The position numbers and the translations under genes are program-made. The notes below the pieces were generated by a model. That model was not told the DNA's origin. It searched no databases and saw only the letters and a list, made by a program, of their open reading frames with translations. From NCBI RefSeq assembly GCF_025917685.1, contig NZ_CP089518.1, forward strand, positions 3,163,001 through 3,227,000: a DNA stretch of 64,000 nt, in the 5' to 3' direction. Shown here piece after piece: positions 16,507 to 25,335 of the stretch (its first letter is position 1; the number at the start of each line of letters is the position of its first letter). This DNA comes from Bacillus cereus. GTDB lineage: Bacteria > Bacillota > Bacilli > Bacillales > Bacillaceae_G.

Positions 16507-17064
16507 TTAAGCTGATATTTGTTGATATTTTTCTGCTTTTTTATTTTCAATTGATAAGCTTATAAGAGTAATAAAGTAAACAACTGTAACCGCCATAGGA
16601 ATTACGATAAATCCTTTTTCTGAAAAAAGAATCCCGCAAACTGACGTTACGAATACAGTCCCTACTGACAATAAACCATAACTTTTACTTTCATAAATCC
16701 ATACGTACGGAATAAAATGCACACCTATTAACATTGCTACTACAAAAGGTAACCATTCTGGAAATTGAAAATAGGCAAGTAATACAAGCGGAATATTTAA
16801 TACATTTATCCCACCAATTAATCCTGCTAAAATCCCTAACGGATTTCCTTTCGCAAACATATCAATTTTCAATATAGCAGCTAACATTAGGCCGAAAGGA
16901 AACACACAGCCCATACCAATTAAATACACCCACACAACTTGCTTTTCTGAAAGAAAAACACCAGTTATGCTCGCAATACTCCAAAATAAAAGACCGGCTA
17001 GTATAACAGGAAATCCCTTCTTCGTTTTTTGTGCTAAATCTCTTTTTGCTTCTGAAATATTCAT
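16507..17064 (-). CDS. Polytopic membrane protein (DUF7010-like)
   Basis: 185 residues with about five or six membrane spans (FPVILAGLLFWSIASI, VWVYLIGMGCVFPFG, GILAGLIGGINVL, LPFVVAMLIGVHF, VFVTSVCGILF, VVYFITLISL) and a charged C-terminus. It resembles Bacillus proteins grouped as DUF7010. No function is known. It follows GGGAG and sits between the MBL-fold gene and the APH-fold kinase on the same strand. Confidence 0.7.
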   Translation of the reverse strand: MNISEAKRDLAQKTKKGFPVILAGLLFWSIASITGVFLSEKQVVWVYLIGMGCVFPFGLMLAAILKIDMFAKGNPLGILAGLIGGINVLNIPLVLLAYFQFPEWLPFVVAMLIGVHFIPYVWIYESKSYGLLSVGTVFVTSVCGILFSEKGFIVIPMAVTVVYFITLISLSIENKKAEKYQQISA

Positions 17065-17091
17065 TTCACTATCTCCCCCCCAATATTTGTG

Positions 17092-17940
17092 CTATAAATT
17101 CGTCTCAATTTCGTCCATCCAATAACGCCAAGCTACTAAGTAATCTTCTAAATCTTTCGGGTGGTGTCTTAAACACGTATCTATACGCAAAAATAAACCT
17201 ATAATTATTTCCTCATATAAATCTCGTTCTTTTTTATGAAATACACATTGTTTCATCGCATAATCAATTGTTTCTTTCATTAAATCTTCCGGAGTTGAAC
17301 AGAACGCGTAAATTAAATCGTATATAGGATCTCCTAAGACTGGTAAAGGATCTATCACACCGGTTAACTTATTCTTTTGAAATATAAAGTTATGGAATCC
17401 AAGATCACCATGTAATAAAAATGGCTTATTTATTCCAGTCCCCTTATTTAGACTATTTGTAAGCTTAAGAACAGTTCTATACTCTTCATCACTTATATAT
17501 GGTTTTAGGTTTTCATAAGCTTCTATCACATTTGTTGTTAAAAATTCATTCCAAGATTGAACCGGACTTTCTTTCCATCCCCATCCATCTATATCTGAAA
17601 CTATTTCATACTTATTAATAGCTTCTTTTACAAGTATACTAAGCGTAATTCGTTTATATCCACGTTCGCACGAAGTAGCCCCATCGAGAAAGGAATACAC
17701 AATATATCTATTTAAAGGTTCCTTATACAAAAGCTTTGAAAATAAAGTATTCCCTTCATAAAAAGAAAGAAAATCAGCTTCTTCACGTATCACTTCTGAT
17801 TCATTCAGCTTTACAACGTATTTCGCGTCCAACAAATATACTGTACTTGTCGTTCCTCCGTTCAACACTTTCATGCTTTTCGGATAATGTGAAATAACCT
17901 TCTCATTAACTAGTTGTTTAGCGATTACTGAAATATCCAT
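17092..17940 (-). CDS. Aminoglycoside phosphotransferase-fold kinase
   Basis: 282 residues of the APH/choline-kinase fold. The nucleotide loop is VLNGGTTSTVYLL, the lysine is in YVVKLNESEV, the catalytic Brenner motif is FLLHGDLGFHNFIF and the metal site is GVIDPLPVLGDPIYDL. Such chromosomal genes are numerous in Bacillus; most act on unknown small molecules, and resistance is not implied by sequence alone. The start follows AAGGGTGAG. Confidence 0.82.
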   Translation of the reverse strand: MDISVIAKQLVNEKVISHYPKSMKVLNGGTTSTVYLLDAKYVVKLNESEVIREEADFLSFYEGNTLFSKLLYKEPLNRYIVYSFLDGATSCERGYKRITLSILVKEAINKYEIVSDIDGWGWKESPVQSWNEFLTTNVIEAYENLKPYISDEEYRTVLKLTNSLNKGTGINKPFLLHGDLGFHNFIFQKNKLTGVIDPLPVLGDPIYDLIYAFCSTPEDLMKETIDYAMKQCVFHKKERDLYEEIIIGLFLRIDTCLRHHPKDLEDYLVAWRYWMDEIETNL

Positions 17941-18050
17941 TCACTCACCCTTGCATCTGAAGATTCCCTCAATTTAAAAGACAACTTTACTATTATTTGA
18001 CAATTACAAGAGAATCCCTTCTAACATCTTAATATTGCAGAAATTAATTT

Positions 18051-18481
18051 TTATTTTATTAAAACGGCTTCCTTCAATATTTCATCATATAATTCATTCC
18101 ATTTATAATGATACATTGCACTCTCTTCTACTCTAACAAACATCCTTTTATCGGATTCATACTCACCGTCAAACTTATGCACTTCATTGATCTCCATCCG
18201 GTAGAACGGCTGATACCCTACTTTTGGATACGGACTATGTTCATTCCAATTTGGATTATCACTATGGTCAACGATAATATATCCAAATAAAGTACATTCT
18301 CCTTTTACATAACCTTCTTCCCACGCTTCTCATGGTCTATTAGTAAAACCTTATTATTATGAAAACAAAAACCGTGAACACTTGTGATTCTTTCGTATTC
18401 TGGCAATATACAATCTTTTTTCCACGTTAACTTCACTTTTGATTCCCCATAATTTACGTATATAGTTACTATTTCCCTCAC
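18051..18481 (-). pseudogene. NUDIX hydrolase lacking its Nudix box
   Basis: A GTG start overlaps the stop of the upstream Nif3-like gene (GTGA). The frame reads VYVNYGESKVKLTWKKD to SVHGFCFHNNKVLLIDH, then shifts. The second part is AWEEGYVKGECTLFGYIIVD to MYHYKWNELYDEILKE. Intact relatives have the GX5EX7REUXEE box between these parts; here about 75 bp are missing out of frame, leaving only its REAWEEGY end. The product cannot be an active pyrophosphatase. Confidence 0.75.
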
Positions 18482-19227
18482 TCCAAATGATCTTCATTTA
18501 ATCTAGTAATTTCTATTGAATTATCTCTTTCTTTTAACTTACGAGCCAAACTTTCTACACCAAACACTTCTGTAAATGTGTGACTACCTACAATTAAATT
18601 TATCCTTTTAAATTTTGCATGTTGCACCGTATATAATGTTTTTTCTCCCGTTATGTACGTATCACAACCTTTTTCTAGTGCACGCTCAATAAGGTTTGTA
18701 TTGTTCCCTGCACCCGTTAAAATCGCAATCCGTTTCACTGGTCTGTCATGATTTTTCCAGCTCTTCACTTTCTCTTCCATTCTCTCTTCAAGTTTTTCAA
18801 CTAAGTTTGAAAAGGGCATCGCTTCTTTATATTCTCCTATTCCCGGTAGCTCTTCTTCCTCATACGTGGAATATTCCAGTATTGTATGTATCTCAATTTC
18901 ATTAAACAACGACGTACATGTGCCAAACTTTACAAAATCTAACGGCAAATGAATCCAAAAATGGTTCATTTCATATTCTTTTAATTTCTCAATACAAGCC
19001 TCTTCCATACCGAATAAAAAACTCCACGGTGCATGATGTGTAAGTATCATATCAACCCCATTTCGATATGCTTCTTCAATTGTTTCTAGCGTCAAATTTG
19101 TCGTGTAACCTATTTTGTGAAATCCCTCTTTACTAATGTGAGTGAAACCATACTCGTCATCACCGTATTTATTAAGATGCTCTTCAAAAAGTGATGTAAT
19201 ATGTTCTTTAAACTGCGTTATATTCAT
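18478..19227 (-). CDS. Nif3-like dinuclear metal centre protein
   Basis: 249 residues of the NIF3/YbgI family, which forms hexamers with a two-metal site. Likely ligands are in LTHHAPW near residue 70 and GSHTFTEVFGV near residue 220; IAILTGAGNN is the second conserved block. Biological role is unresolved in the family. The ATG at 19227 is eight bases after AAAGGAG. The stop overlaps the start of the NUDIX pseudogene, suggesting former translational coupling. Confidence 0.83.
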   Translation of the reverse strand: MNITQFKEHITSLFEEHLNKYGDDEYGFTHISKEGFHKIGYTTNLTLETIEEAYRNGVDMILTHHAPWSFLFGMEEACIEKLKEYEMNHFWIHLPLDFVKFGTCTSLFNEIEIHTILEYSTYEEEELPGIGEYKEAMPFSNLVEKLEERMEEKVKSWKNHDRPVKRIAILTGAGNNTNLIERALEKGCDTYITGEKTLYTVQHAKFKRINLIVGSHTFTEVFGVESLARKLKERDNSIEITRLNEDHLE

Positions 19228-19311
19228 TTTCATTTCTCCTTTCATTTACTTTTATATTTCAAAAATAAGGAAATACTATTTAACGACGTTACATACATAT
19301 AGGAGGACAAT

Positions 19312-19521
19312 ATGAAACCTGAATTTTTAAAAGCTATACATGAAGCGATTGGAAATGTTGAGCATATTCATATTGAAGAAAGTGGTGCAGATAGTTTACT
19401 CATTCATCACGATGATGCACAGCAATTAAAACAAGTTGCTGAAACGTTAGAACACAACAATTTCCGCTCTACAATTCGAACAACTGGGGATGCTTCGTAT
19501 ATTGAAGTATTGAACAGATAA
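19312..19521 (+). CDS. Small hypothetical protein (69 aa)
   Basis: 69 residues after AGGAGGACAAT, followed by a strong terminator, so it is a real single gene. The sequence (MKPEFLKAIHEAIGN, HIEESGADSLLIHHDD, YIEVLNR) looks like a compact alpha/beta domain with no known family recognised. Confidence 0.7.
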   Translation: MKPEFLKAIHEAIGNVEHIHIEESGADSLLIHHDDAQQLKQVAETLEHNNFRSTIRTTGDASYIEVLNR

Positions 19522-19525
19522 AGAG

Positions 19526-19558
19526 AAGTCCCAGCTATATGCTGGGCTTTATTTTTTT
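19526..19558. terminator. Bidirectional terminator
   Basis: AAGTCCCAGC and GCTGGGCTTT with a five-base loop between convergent genes. Confidence 0.85.
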
Positions 19559-20462
19559 ATATTGAAATTTCAAACTCTTTCACATATACCGCTGTTCCCG
19601 CAATATCTATTTGTAACTTCTCATTTTCTACATCTTTCGTTACATAAACCGTCACACGACCGTCTTTATCTATTTCCTGTCCTTGCTCAACGATTGACTC
19701 CAGTTCATGATCAAAATTGTTCTCTAAATACGTCGCATAATAGGCTCCCATTACACCTGAAGCAGTTCCTGTCACTGGATCTTCTATTGTTCCAGAATAA
19801 GGTGATGAGAAATGACGACCGTGCATTTTTGCTTCTGCATCATATGTCTCCAAGCAAAGTGGATGAATAGCAACCTTTGGCATTTCTTTTAATACAGATG
19901 GAAATTCACTATTATTAGGTTTCATCCTTTCACATGCTTCAAGTTTTTTAATAGGTACAATTAAAGTCCAAATACCAGTACTTCCATATACAATCGGTAA
20001 TTTTTCATCTAAATCATTTACTTCAAGACCAATACTGTAAGCTAATGCCTCTTTGGAACCTGTAAAATTTTGAAACCGTGGTGTTGCTTGTCTCATTTTA
20101 ATAAAAGTTTCCCCACTTTTATTCGCACCTATATGTATCGGCAAAATCCCTGCCTTCGTTTCAATTGTTAAATTGTGTTTCCCTTCTAATAATCCTCTTT
20201 CATGAAGTGCATATATAGTCCCTACTGTCGCATGACCACATAAATCATTTTCATGACCAGGCGTAAAATAGCGAATTCTTACATCTGCTACTTCTGAAGA
20301 AAGAACAAAAGCTGTTTCGTTAAATCCAACCTTTTCAGCAATGAGTTGCATTTCCTCTTCCGCTAATCCATCTCCTTTTAATACAATACCTGCTGGATTT
20401 CCCATATTCGGCTTATTACTAAATGCATCATAATGGACTACGTTTACTTTTTTCATTCTCAT
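19557..20462 (-). CDS. PhzF-family isomerase
   Basis: About 300 residues of the PhzF/diaminopimelate-epimerase fold: [29 protein letters not shown] (catalytic Glu), [16 protein letters not shown] and [16 protein letters not shown]. These are the classic PhzF signatures. There is no phenazine gene cluster here, so it acts on another substrate, as do most Bacillus homologs. An internal ATG two codons in (20456) is an equally good start. Confidence 0.9.
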   Translation of the reverse strand: MRMKKVNVVHYDAFSNKPNMGNPAGIVLKGDGLAEEEMQLIAEKVGFNETAFVLSSEVADVRIRYFTPGHENDLCGHATVGTIYALHERGLLEGKHNLTIETKAGILPIHIGANKSGETFIKMRQATPRFQNFTGSKEALAYSIGLEVNDLDEKLPIVYGSTGIWTLIVPIKKLEACERMKPNNSEFPSVLKEMPKVAIHPLCLETYDAEAKMHGRHFSSPYSGTIEDPVTGTASGVMGAYYATYLENNFDHELESIVEQGQEIDKDGRVTVYVTKDVENEKLQIDIAGTAVYVKEFEISI

Positions 20463-20531
20463 ATCCCCTAATCCTCTTTTGAAACTTTTTTAAAGGCCCA
20501 AATATATTTTGAATGGTTGTAAGATCGTACA

Positions 20532-21236
20532 TTACCACTTTAACTCCCCTATACCCGGTTCAATAAACTTACCCGAAACATCCTCATTTGAATCCATTAC
20601 CCAATCATATATATTTTGAGCTCCTTCAGCAGGAGTCATATTCGCATCAAAAGCACCAATGTCAGTCTTTAACTTTCCAGGGTGAATTGCGGTTACACGA
20701 ATTCCTTTATCCGTAAACTCTTGTTGTAAACAAAGCGTTAACATATTTTGTGCAGCTTTTGCGATCCGGTATGAATATGAGAACTGCCCTTGTAGAAATT
20801 CTTTTTCGGCCATTTTATGTAAAGAGCCTAAACGAGATGATACGTTTATAATTCTCGGCTGATTTGATTTAGTTAAAGCTGAATACGTACCTTTTATTGC
20901 TCGAATAACACCTAAACAATGAAGGTTAAATAGTTCCATTAACTCTTCTGAATTTGTACGTAAAATTTCAGTTTCCTTTCCAGTAATTCCAGCGTTATTA
21001 ATAACTAGATCAATATGCTCTGTGTACTCTCCAATTTGCTCCTTAATACTCTCAGTACTCTCATCATCTGACAAGTCTGCTAAAATAGGAAAACATCTAG
21101 AAGTAAAAACCTTATTCAATTGTCCTATCGCTTCCTTACTTCTAACTAGTGGATAAACAATATGTCCATTTTCATGAAATACTTTTACTAACTGCAATCC
21201 TAATCCTCGATTCCCACCTGTAACAAGTACCTTCAT
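20532..21236 (-). CDS. Short-chain dehydrogenase/reductase
   Basis: 234-residue SDR. The cofactor motif is TGGNRGLG, followed by NNAG, the catalytic Ser in INVSSRLG and the Y-x3-K pair in SYSYRIAKAAQ, then HPGKLKTDIG. It resembles the CsgA/sniffer-like carbonyl reductase branch. Its ATG overlaps the stop of the GNAT gene (ATGA), so the two are translationally coupled. Confidence 0.9.
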   Translation of the reverse strand: MKVLVTGGNRGLGLQLVKVFHENGHIVYPLVRSKEAIGQLNKVFTSRCFPILADLSDDESTESIKEQIGEYTEHIDLVINNAGITGKETEILRTNSEELMELFNLHCLGVIRAIKGTYSALTKSNQPRIINVSSRLGSLHKMAEKEFLQGQFSYSYRIAKAAQNMLTLCLQQEFTDKGIRVTAIHPGKLKTDIGAFDANMTPAEGAQNIYDWVMDSNEDVSGKFIEPGIGELKW

Positions 21237-21796
21237 ATATTCATCTCCTTATTTTTATAATAAATAAGAAAATCTACCCACCTACCATTTTCCTGAGAAA
21301 ATGCTTCCCTCTTACATTCAAAGGAAAATCCGGCTCTGTCTGCAAGACGAACGGATGGCTCATTATCAACATGTATATGTAATTCGATTCTATGGAATTG
21401 AAGACTATTAAAAAACAACGGTAACGTCGATTTTACACTTTCAATTCCGTAGCCATTTTTCCAATATTGATTATGAATAGAATAACCCATCATTGCCCAT
21501 TGATAATCCATACGTAAAATTTTTATAAGTTCTAGTTTTCCAATATTCGCTCCATCTTCTTTTCGGAATATGCCTAATACGTACATTTCATCTCGATGTG
21601 CCGCTTCATCAAAACCTCTTATCCATTCCGTAAACCATTCTTTCGTTGAAGACGACATATCATGATAGCCATCATCATATTTATGTTGAGATGGTAACCT
21701 CTTATTGAAGCCATCTAACCAATTTTCATAATCCTCTTTTTGAAATGGACGAATAATAAGTCTCTCTGTCTCTACTTGTAATAGCGGCAGCTTCAT
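21233..21796 (-). CDS. GNAT-family N-acetyltransferase (RimJ/RimL-like)
   Basis: 187 residues with the RimL-type start TERLIIRPFQKEDYENW, the acetyl-CoA region MGYSIHNQYWKNGYGIES and VRLADRAGFSFECKRE. It acetylates amino groups of proteins or small molecules; target unknown. Coupled to the SDR gene by a 4-bp overlap. Confidence 0.87.
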   Translation of the reverse strand: MKLPLLQVETERLIIRPFQKEDYENWLDGFNKRLPSQHKYDDGYHDMSSSTKEWFTEWIRGFDEAAHRDEMYVLGIFRKEDGANIGKLELIKILRMDYQWAMMGYSIHNQYWKNGYGIESVKSTLPLFFNSLQFHRIELHIHVDNEPSVRLADRAGFSFECKREAFSQENGRWVDFLIYYKNKEMNI

Positions 21797-21888
21797 TTAT
21801 ATCTCTTCCTTTAATTATTTTATTGAATATTCTTTATTATCTTACACAAAATACAAAATCTAGTAAATTATTATGTTTTTTATAAACA

Positions 21889-21925
21889 AAAATCCAGTTA
21901 TGCTTTATACATAACTGGATTCTTC
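21889..21925 (-). terminator. Terminator of acyl-CoA ligase gene
   Basis: AAGAATCCAGTTATG and CATAACTGGATTTTT around an eight-base loop. Confidence 0.85.
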
Positions 21926-21943
21926 ATTATTTGATAACCTTTT

Positions 21944-23446
21944 TTATTTTACAAGAAAAACATCCCTTAATTCCCTCTTCAACACTTTCCCTAAAGCGTT
22001 TTTCGGTAATTCGTCCATAAATACAACTTCTGGTATTTTATAGCTTGCTAGTTTTTCTTTACAATGCTGAATAATTTCTTCTTCTGTTAAAGATGTTTGA
22101 ATGTCTTTTACAATGTAAGCTGTCGGAATCTCTCCCCAAAAATCATTTGGAATCCCAACTACTGCAACTTCTAGAACTCCATTTATTTCATGAATTACAT
22201 CTTCTACTTGATCTGGATATACGTTGTCACCACCGTGCACGATAACATCTTTATATCTTCCCATAATATGTAGGAATCCATCATCATCTATCATGCCGGC
22301 GTCACCCATGTTAAACCAATTATCTTTTACTACCTTCTCCGTCGCCTTTTCGTTATTCCAATATCCTTTAAACATGTAAGGACTTCTTACGTGGATCTCT
22401 CCAACTTCATTCGTTGCTAGTTCATCACCCGTTTCTGGATGAATAATTTTTAATTCTACATGCTTAAGTGTTTTCCCTACAGAAGACATTTTTTCTTTTC
22501 CCATATTTGGATGCCATGAAGTTACGACCCAACCTTCTGTACTACCATAGCCTTGCACCATGTATATTCCTTTTTCCATATATTTTTGAATAAGCGTTTC
22601 CGGTACTTTTGTACCGCCGCTTTGTGCTACTTTCAAAGTCGAAATGTTACGCTCTTGTTTATTTAGTTCATCAAGCATATAACTATAAACAGCTGGGAAC
22701 GCAAGCATCGTAGTAATCTTTTCTTCTTCAATCTTATCCCAAATAAGAGTAGGATTCGAATCAGCTAAGAAAATCATCGTAACACCATGATAAATACAAT
22801 TTAAAATAGAAAGCACGCCACTCATATGAAACAATGGGTGCACTGATAAAAAGCGTTCACCTGCTGGAATTTCTCTTTGCCCCGCAATCTCAGTAAAATA
22901 ATGGTGTAAGTTTTTATGACCAATTACACATGCTTTTGCCTGTCCAGTCGTTCCTGAAGTAAACAAGTAAATGGCATCATCTTCTTCATGAACTTCCACG
23001 TTCGGCTCTGTAATTGACTGTTCTTGTAATTTTAATTCAAATGAACCAAAGCCTTCTTTTGTCGTTTTAATTACATAAGGAATATCTTTAACAGCATCAA
23101 CCTTTAATAAAACTTCACTAAATTCATCATCAATAACTAATACTTTTAATTTTGCTTCTTTTACAATCGTTTCTAATTCATAAACAGTAAGCTGATGATT
23201 TAGCGGAATAAATACCGCTCCAATTTTTAAGCTTGCCATCATAACGCTTGGAAACGGATGATTATTTTTGCATAAGATCCCTATGCGATCTCCTCTTTGC
23301 ACACCGCAATGTAACAAGTAATGTGCAAGCTGGTTTACTCGTTCATTATATTGTTGAAACGAATACCTTTTCTCTCCCCCGACAAGTGCTTCCATATTCA
23401 GTGATTGCATTGCTCTCTTTTGTAATAATTGTCGCATCGTTCTCAA
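21944..23446 (-). CDS. AMP-dependent acyl-CoA synthetase
   Basis: 500-residue class I adenylate-forming enzyme: P-loop-like LFTSGTTGQAKACV, adenine motif VQGYGSTEGW, GDAGMIDDDGFLHIMGRYKDVI and the C-terminal catalytic lysine in PKNALGKVLKREL. It probably activates a medium/long-chain or aromatic carboxylic acid as a CoA thioester. The TTG at 23446 follows GGGGAG by six bases. It is monocistronic with its own terminator. Confidence 0.88.
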   Translation of the reverse strand: MRTMRQLLQKRAMQSLNMEALVGGEKRYSFQQYNERVNQLAHYLLHCGVQRGDRIGILCKNNHPFPSVMMASLKIGAVFIPLNHQLTVYELETIVKEAKLKVLVIDDEFSEVLLKVDAVKDIPYVIKTTKEGFGSFELKLQEQSITEPNVEVHEEDDAIYLFTSGTTGQAKACVIGHKNLHHYFTEIAGQREIPAGERFLSVHPLFHMSGVLSILNCIYHGVTMIFLADSNPTLIWDKIEEEKITTMLAFPAVYSYMLDELNKQERNISTLKVAQSGGTKVPETLIQKYMEKGIYMVQGYGSTEGWVVTSWHPNMGKEKMSSVGKTLKHVELKIIHPETGDELATNEVGEIHVRSPYMFKGYWNNEKATEKVVKDNWFNMGDAGMIDDDGFLHIMGRYKDVIVHGGDNVYPDQVEDVIHEINGVLEVAVVGIPNDFWGEIPTAYIVKDIQTSLTEEEIIQHCKEKLASYKIPEVVFMDELPKNALGKVLKRELRDVFLVK

Positions 23447-23540
23447 GTAAAACTCCCCTTTATATATATTAGGTTTTTTATTTTATCAGATTAACTATTA
23501 ATTTACTAAAGATTAAACTTAATGAATTAAATACATATAC

Positions 23541-23578
23541 AAAAATAGCCATCTACTTAACAAGTAAATGGCTATTTC
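23541..23578 (-). terminator. Terminator of the flavodoxin-fold oxidoreductase gene
   Basis: AAATAGCCATTTACTTG and CAAGTAGATGGCTATTTTT type hairpin just after the stop at 23582. Confidence 0.85.
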
Positions 23579-23581
23579 TCC

Positions 23582-24115
23582 TTATATATTAGAATACTCC
23601 TTATTCATCACATATTTCACATACTCAGGTGCACTTTTATTAATCTCTTCATCACTGATTTCATATTCTGCTCCATATAAATAAAATGATGGTATAAATT
23701 CCATTCCTGTATATAAGCTTGTAGCGTGAAATGGTTTCTTCAATTCATCCATCGTAATTCCGCTATTTTTATAGTCTTTTTCTAAGCCACCTATAGAAAT
23801 AGCTACACCAAATTCTTTCCCCTTCACTTTATCCCCTTTTGATCCGTAGGCAAATCCATATGTTAATACATCATCGAACCATTTTTTTAATAATGGTGGT
23901 GAGCTATACCAGTAGAGTGGAAATTGAAATATATATCGGTCGTGCTCTACTAACAGCTTTTGTTCCTCTTCAACATTAAACTCCCAATTTGGTGCCGCTT
24001 TATATAATTCATGCACCGTAATTTCATCTGAATATTTCTCAAGTTCTTCTACCCATCTTTTATTAATTCGAGACTTTTCAATATCAGGATGTGCTACAAT
24101 TACAAGTGTTTTCAT
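23582..24115 (-). CDS. NAD(P)H oxidoreductase, flavodoxin-like fold (NQO/KefG type)
   Basis: 177 residues. FMN-binding features are VIVAHPDIEKSRINKRW, FQFPLYWYSSPPLLKKWFDDVLTYGFAYG (split here: FQFPLYWYSSPP and KKWFDDVLTYGFA) and ISIGG. It belongs to the quinone reductase/modulator family (NQO1, KefG, YwrO). A role in quinone or electrophile detoxification fits its divergent position 124 bp from an HxlR regulator that keeps the sensor cysteine. Confidence 0.88.
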   Translation of the reverse strand: MKTLVIVAHPDIEKSRINKRWVEELEKYSDEITVHELYKAAPNWEFNVEEEQKLLVEHDRYIFQFPLYWYSSPPLLKKWFDDVLTYGFAYGSKGDKVKGKEFGVAISIGGLEKDYKNSGITMDELKKPFHATSLYTGMEFIPSFYLYGAEYEISDEEINKSAPEYVKYVMNKEYSNI

Positions 24116-24177
24116 ATATTTTCTTCCCCCTTATAAATAATTCAAACGCTTTAGTATTAGTATGAATGAGTCACATA

Positions 24178-24232
24178 TAATTGAAAAGTACGTACTTTCA
24201 GGTACTATAGGAACCTTAAAGTACCTGTGGAG
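24178..24232 (+). promoter_or_regulatory. HxlR operator U12
   Basis: AAAAGTACGTACTTTCAGGT and TATAGGAACCTTAAAGTACC lie between the divergent oxidoreductase and regulator 4 genes. The half-sites are the same as in the other units, but the TATTATGA part is not conserved here. Confidence 0.65.
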
Positions 24233-24239
24233 GTGTTAT

Positions 24240-24563
24240 ATGAATCAAAATGATGATTGCCCAATCGCAACGACACTCGACGTGATTGGAGGAAAATGGA
24301 AAGTTCATATTTTATGTGTTTTGATGGATGGAAAAATGCGAACGAATGAAATCAAACGAGAAATCCCAAACATTACGCAAAAAGTTCTTACACAACAACT
24401 TCGGCAACTTGAAGCTGATGGGATTATCCATCGTACTGTATATCAAGAAGTACCACCAAAGGTTGAGTACACAATAAGCGAACATGGAAAATCTTTAATG
24501 CAAATTATGGATGAGCTATTTGAATGGGGAAAAGATCATCAGATGAAGAGGTTAAATGAGTAA
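24240..24563 (+). CDS. HxlR/DUF24-family regulator 4, with sensor cysteine
   Basis: 107 residues. It starts MNQNDDCPIATTLDVIGGKWK, so the conserved DUF24 cysteine (Cys7) used by YodB and CatR for quinone or diamide sensing is present. The recognition helix is NITQKVLTQQLRQLE and the wing KVEYTISEHG. The ATG at 24240 follows GGAGGTG; the longer frame upstream overlaps the operator and is unlikely. It probably represses the divergent flavodoxin-fold oxidoreductase and itself. Confidence 0.88.
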   Translation: MNQNDDCPIATTLDVIGGKWKVHILCVLMDGKMRTNEIKREIPNITQKVLTQQLRQLEADGIIHRTVYQEVPPKVEYTISEHGKSLMQIMDELFEWGKDHQMKRLNE

Positions 24564-24824
24564 AAGAACTCTACTTACTGTGTTACATCTTCTATGTCAA
24601 AAATTCTTCTGAAATTTTATAATAGGGGTATCGTCACATCACTATTAAGCTAACAAAAAATACCCCTAAAATGAAAAAAAGTTTATTTCTCAAAGGAATT
24701 AACTGTAGTGAAAGAAAATTACATATTCTTATAAATATAGCTCTTATGTAAAATCCTAAAAAATTATGGGAACAAAATTTCTTTCTTATTCTCATCTTAC
24801 TGTTAAATTCAAGAAATTCAGCAT

Positions 24825-25100
24825 TTAAACTAAACTTGATAATATCGCTTTTGTACGATTGTCCGTTACCTCATAATAAATTTCTAATCCTTTCCGAGTA
24901 CCTGTAACGATTTTAGCGGCTTTTAGTTTGGACAAATGCTGACTAATTGTACTTTGGGGCATTTGTAAAACTCCATACATTGTTGTTACATTCGTAGGGC
25001 CTTTTGCAAGCATTATTTTTACTAAGGATAAACGGACAGGATGTGCCAATACCTTTAATACTTCAGCGATTTCTTCATACATTTCTTTTGTTTTTTTCAT
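24825..25100 (-). CDS. ArsR-family winged-helix regulator
   Basis: 91 residues: VLKVLAHPVRLSLVKIML, recognition helix MPQSTISQHLSKLKAAKIV and the wing GTRKGLEIYYEVTD. The metal-binding ELCVCDL motif is absent, so a metal role is unlikely. It resembles the PagR-type small regulators of the B. cereus group. The start follows AAAAGGGGAG. Targets unknown; the 260 bp downstream hold nothing recognisable apart from a weak TAGGGGTA/TACCCCTA dyad (24623-24668). Confidence 0.85.
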   Translation of the reverse strand: MKKTKEMYEEIAEVLKVLAHPVRLSLVKIMLAKGPTNVTTMYGVLQMPQSTISQHLSKLKAAKIVTGTRKGLEIYYEVTDNRTKAILSSLV

Positions 25101-25205
25101 ATTTTTTCTCCCCTTTTATATAAATATTAATGATATCCATATATATAATTCGAAAGGATACACCATTTTGTGTCCGTCATTTAAAAAATTTAAATAATAA
25201 AAATT

Positions 25206-25227
25206 TCTCTAGTTTGAAACTAGAGGG
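25206..25227 (-). terminator. Terminator of sigI-rsgI
   Basis: CTCTAGTTT and AAACTAGAG form a tight hairpin followed on the minus strand by AAATTTTTATT. It lies 31 bp beyond the ancestral rsgI stop at 25258. Confidence 0.7.
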
Positions 25228-25335
25228 GTTTATTAACATGAAACGAATTCTCATATTCTATAGATTCTTCTTTCCATCCCCTTGATGCTGTGTGGCAGGA
25301 ATGTTTTCCCCCTCATTATTAGGCCCGTTATTTTC

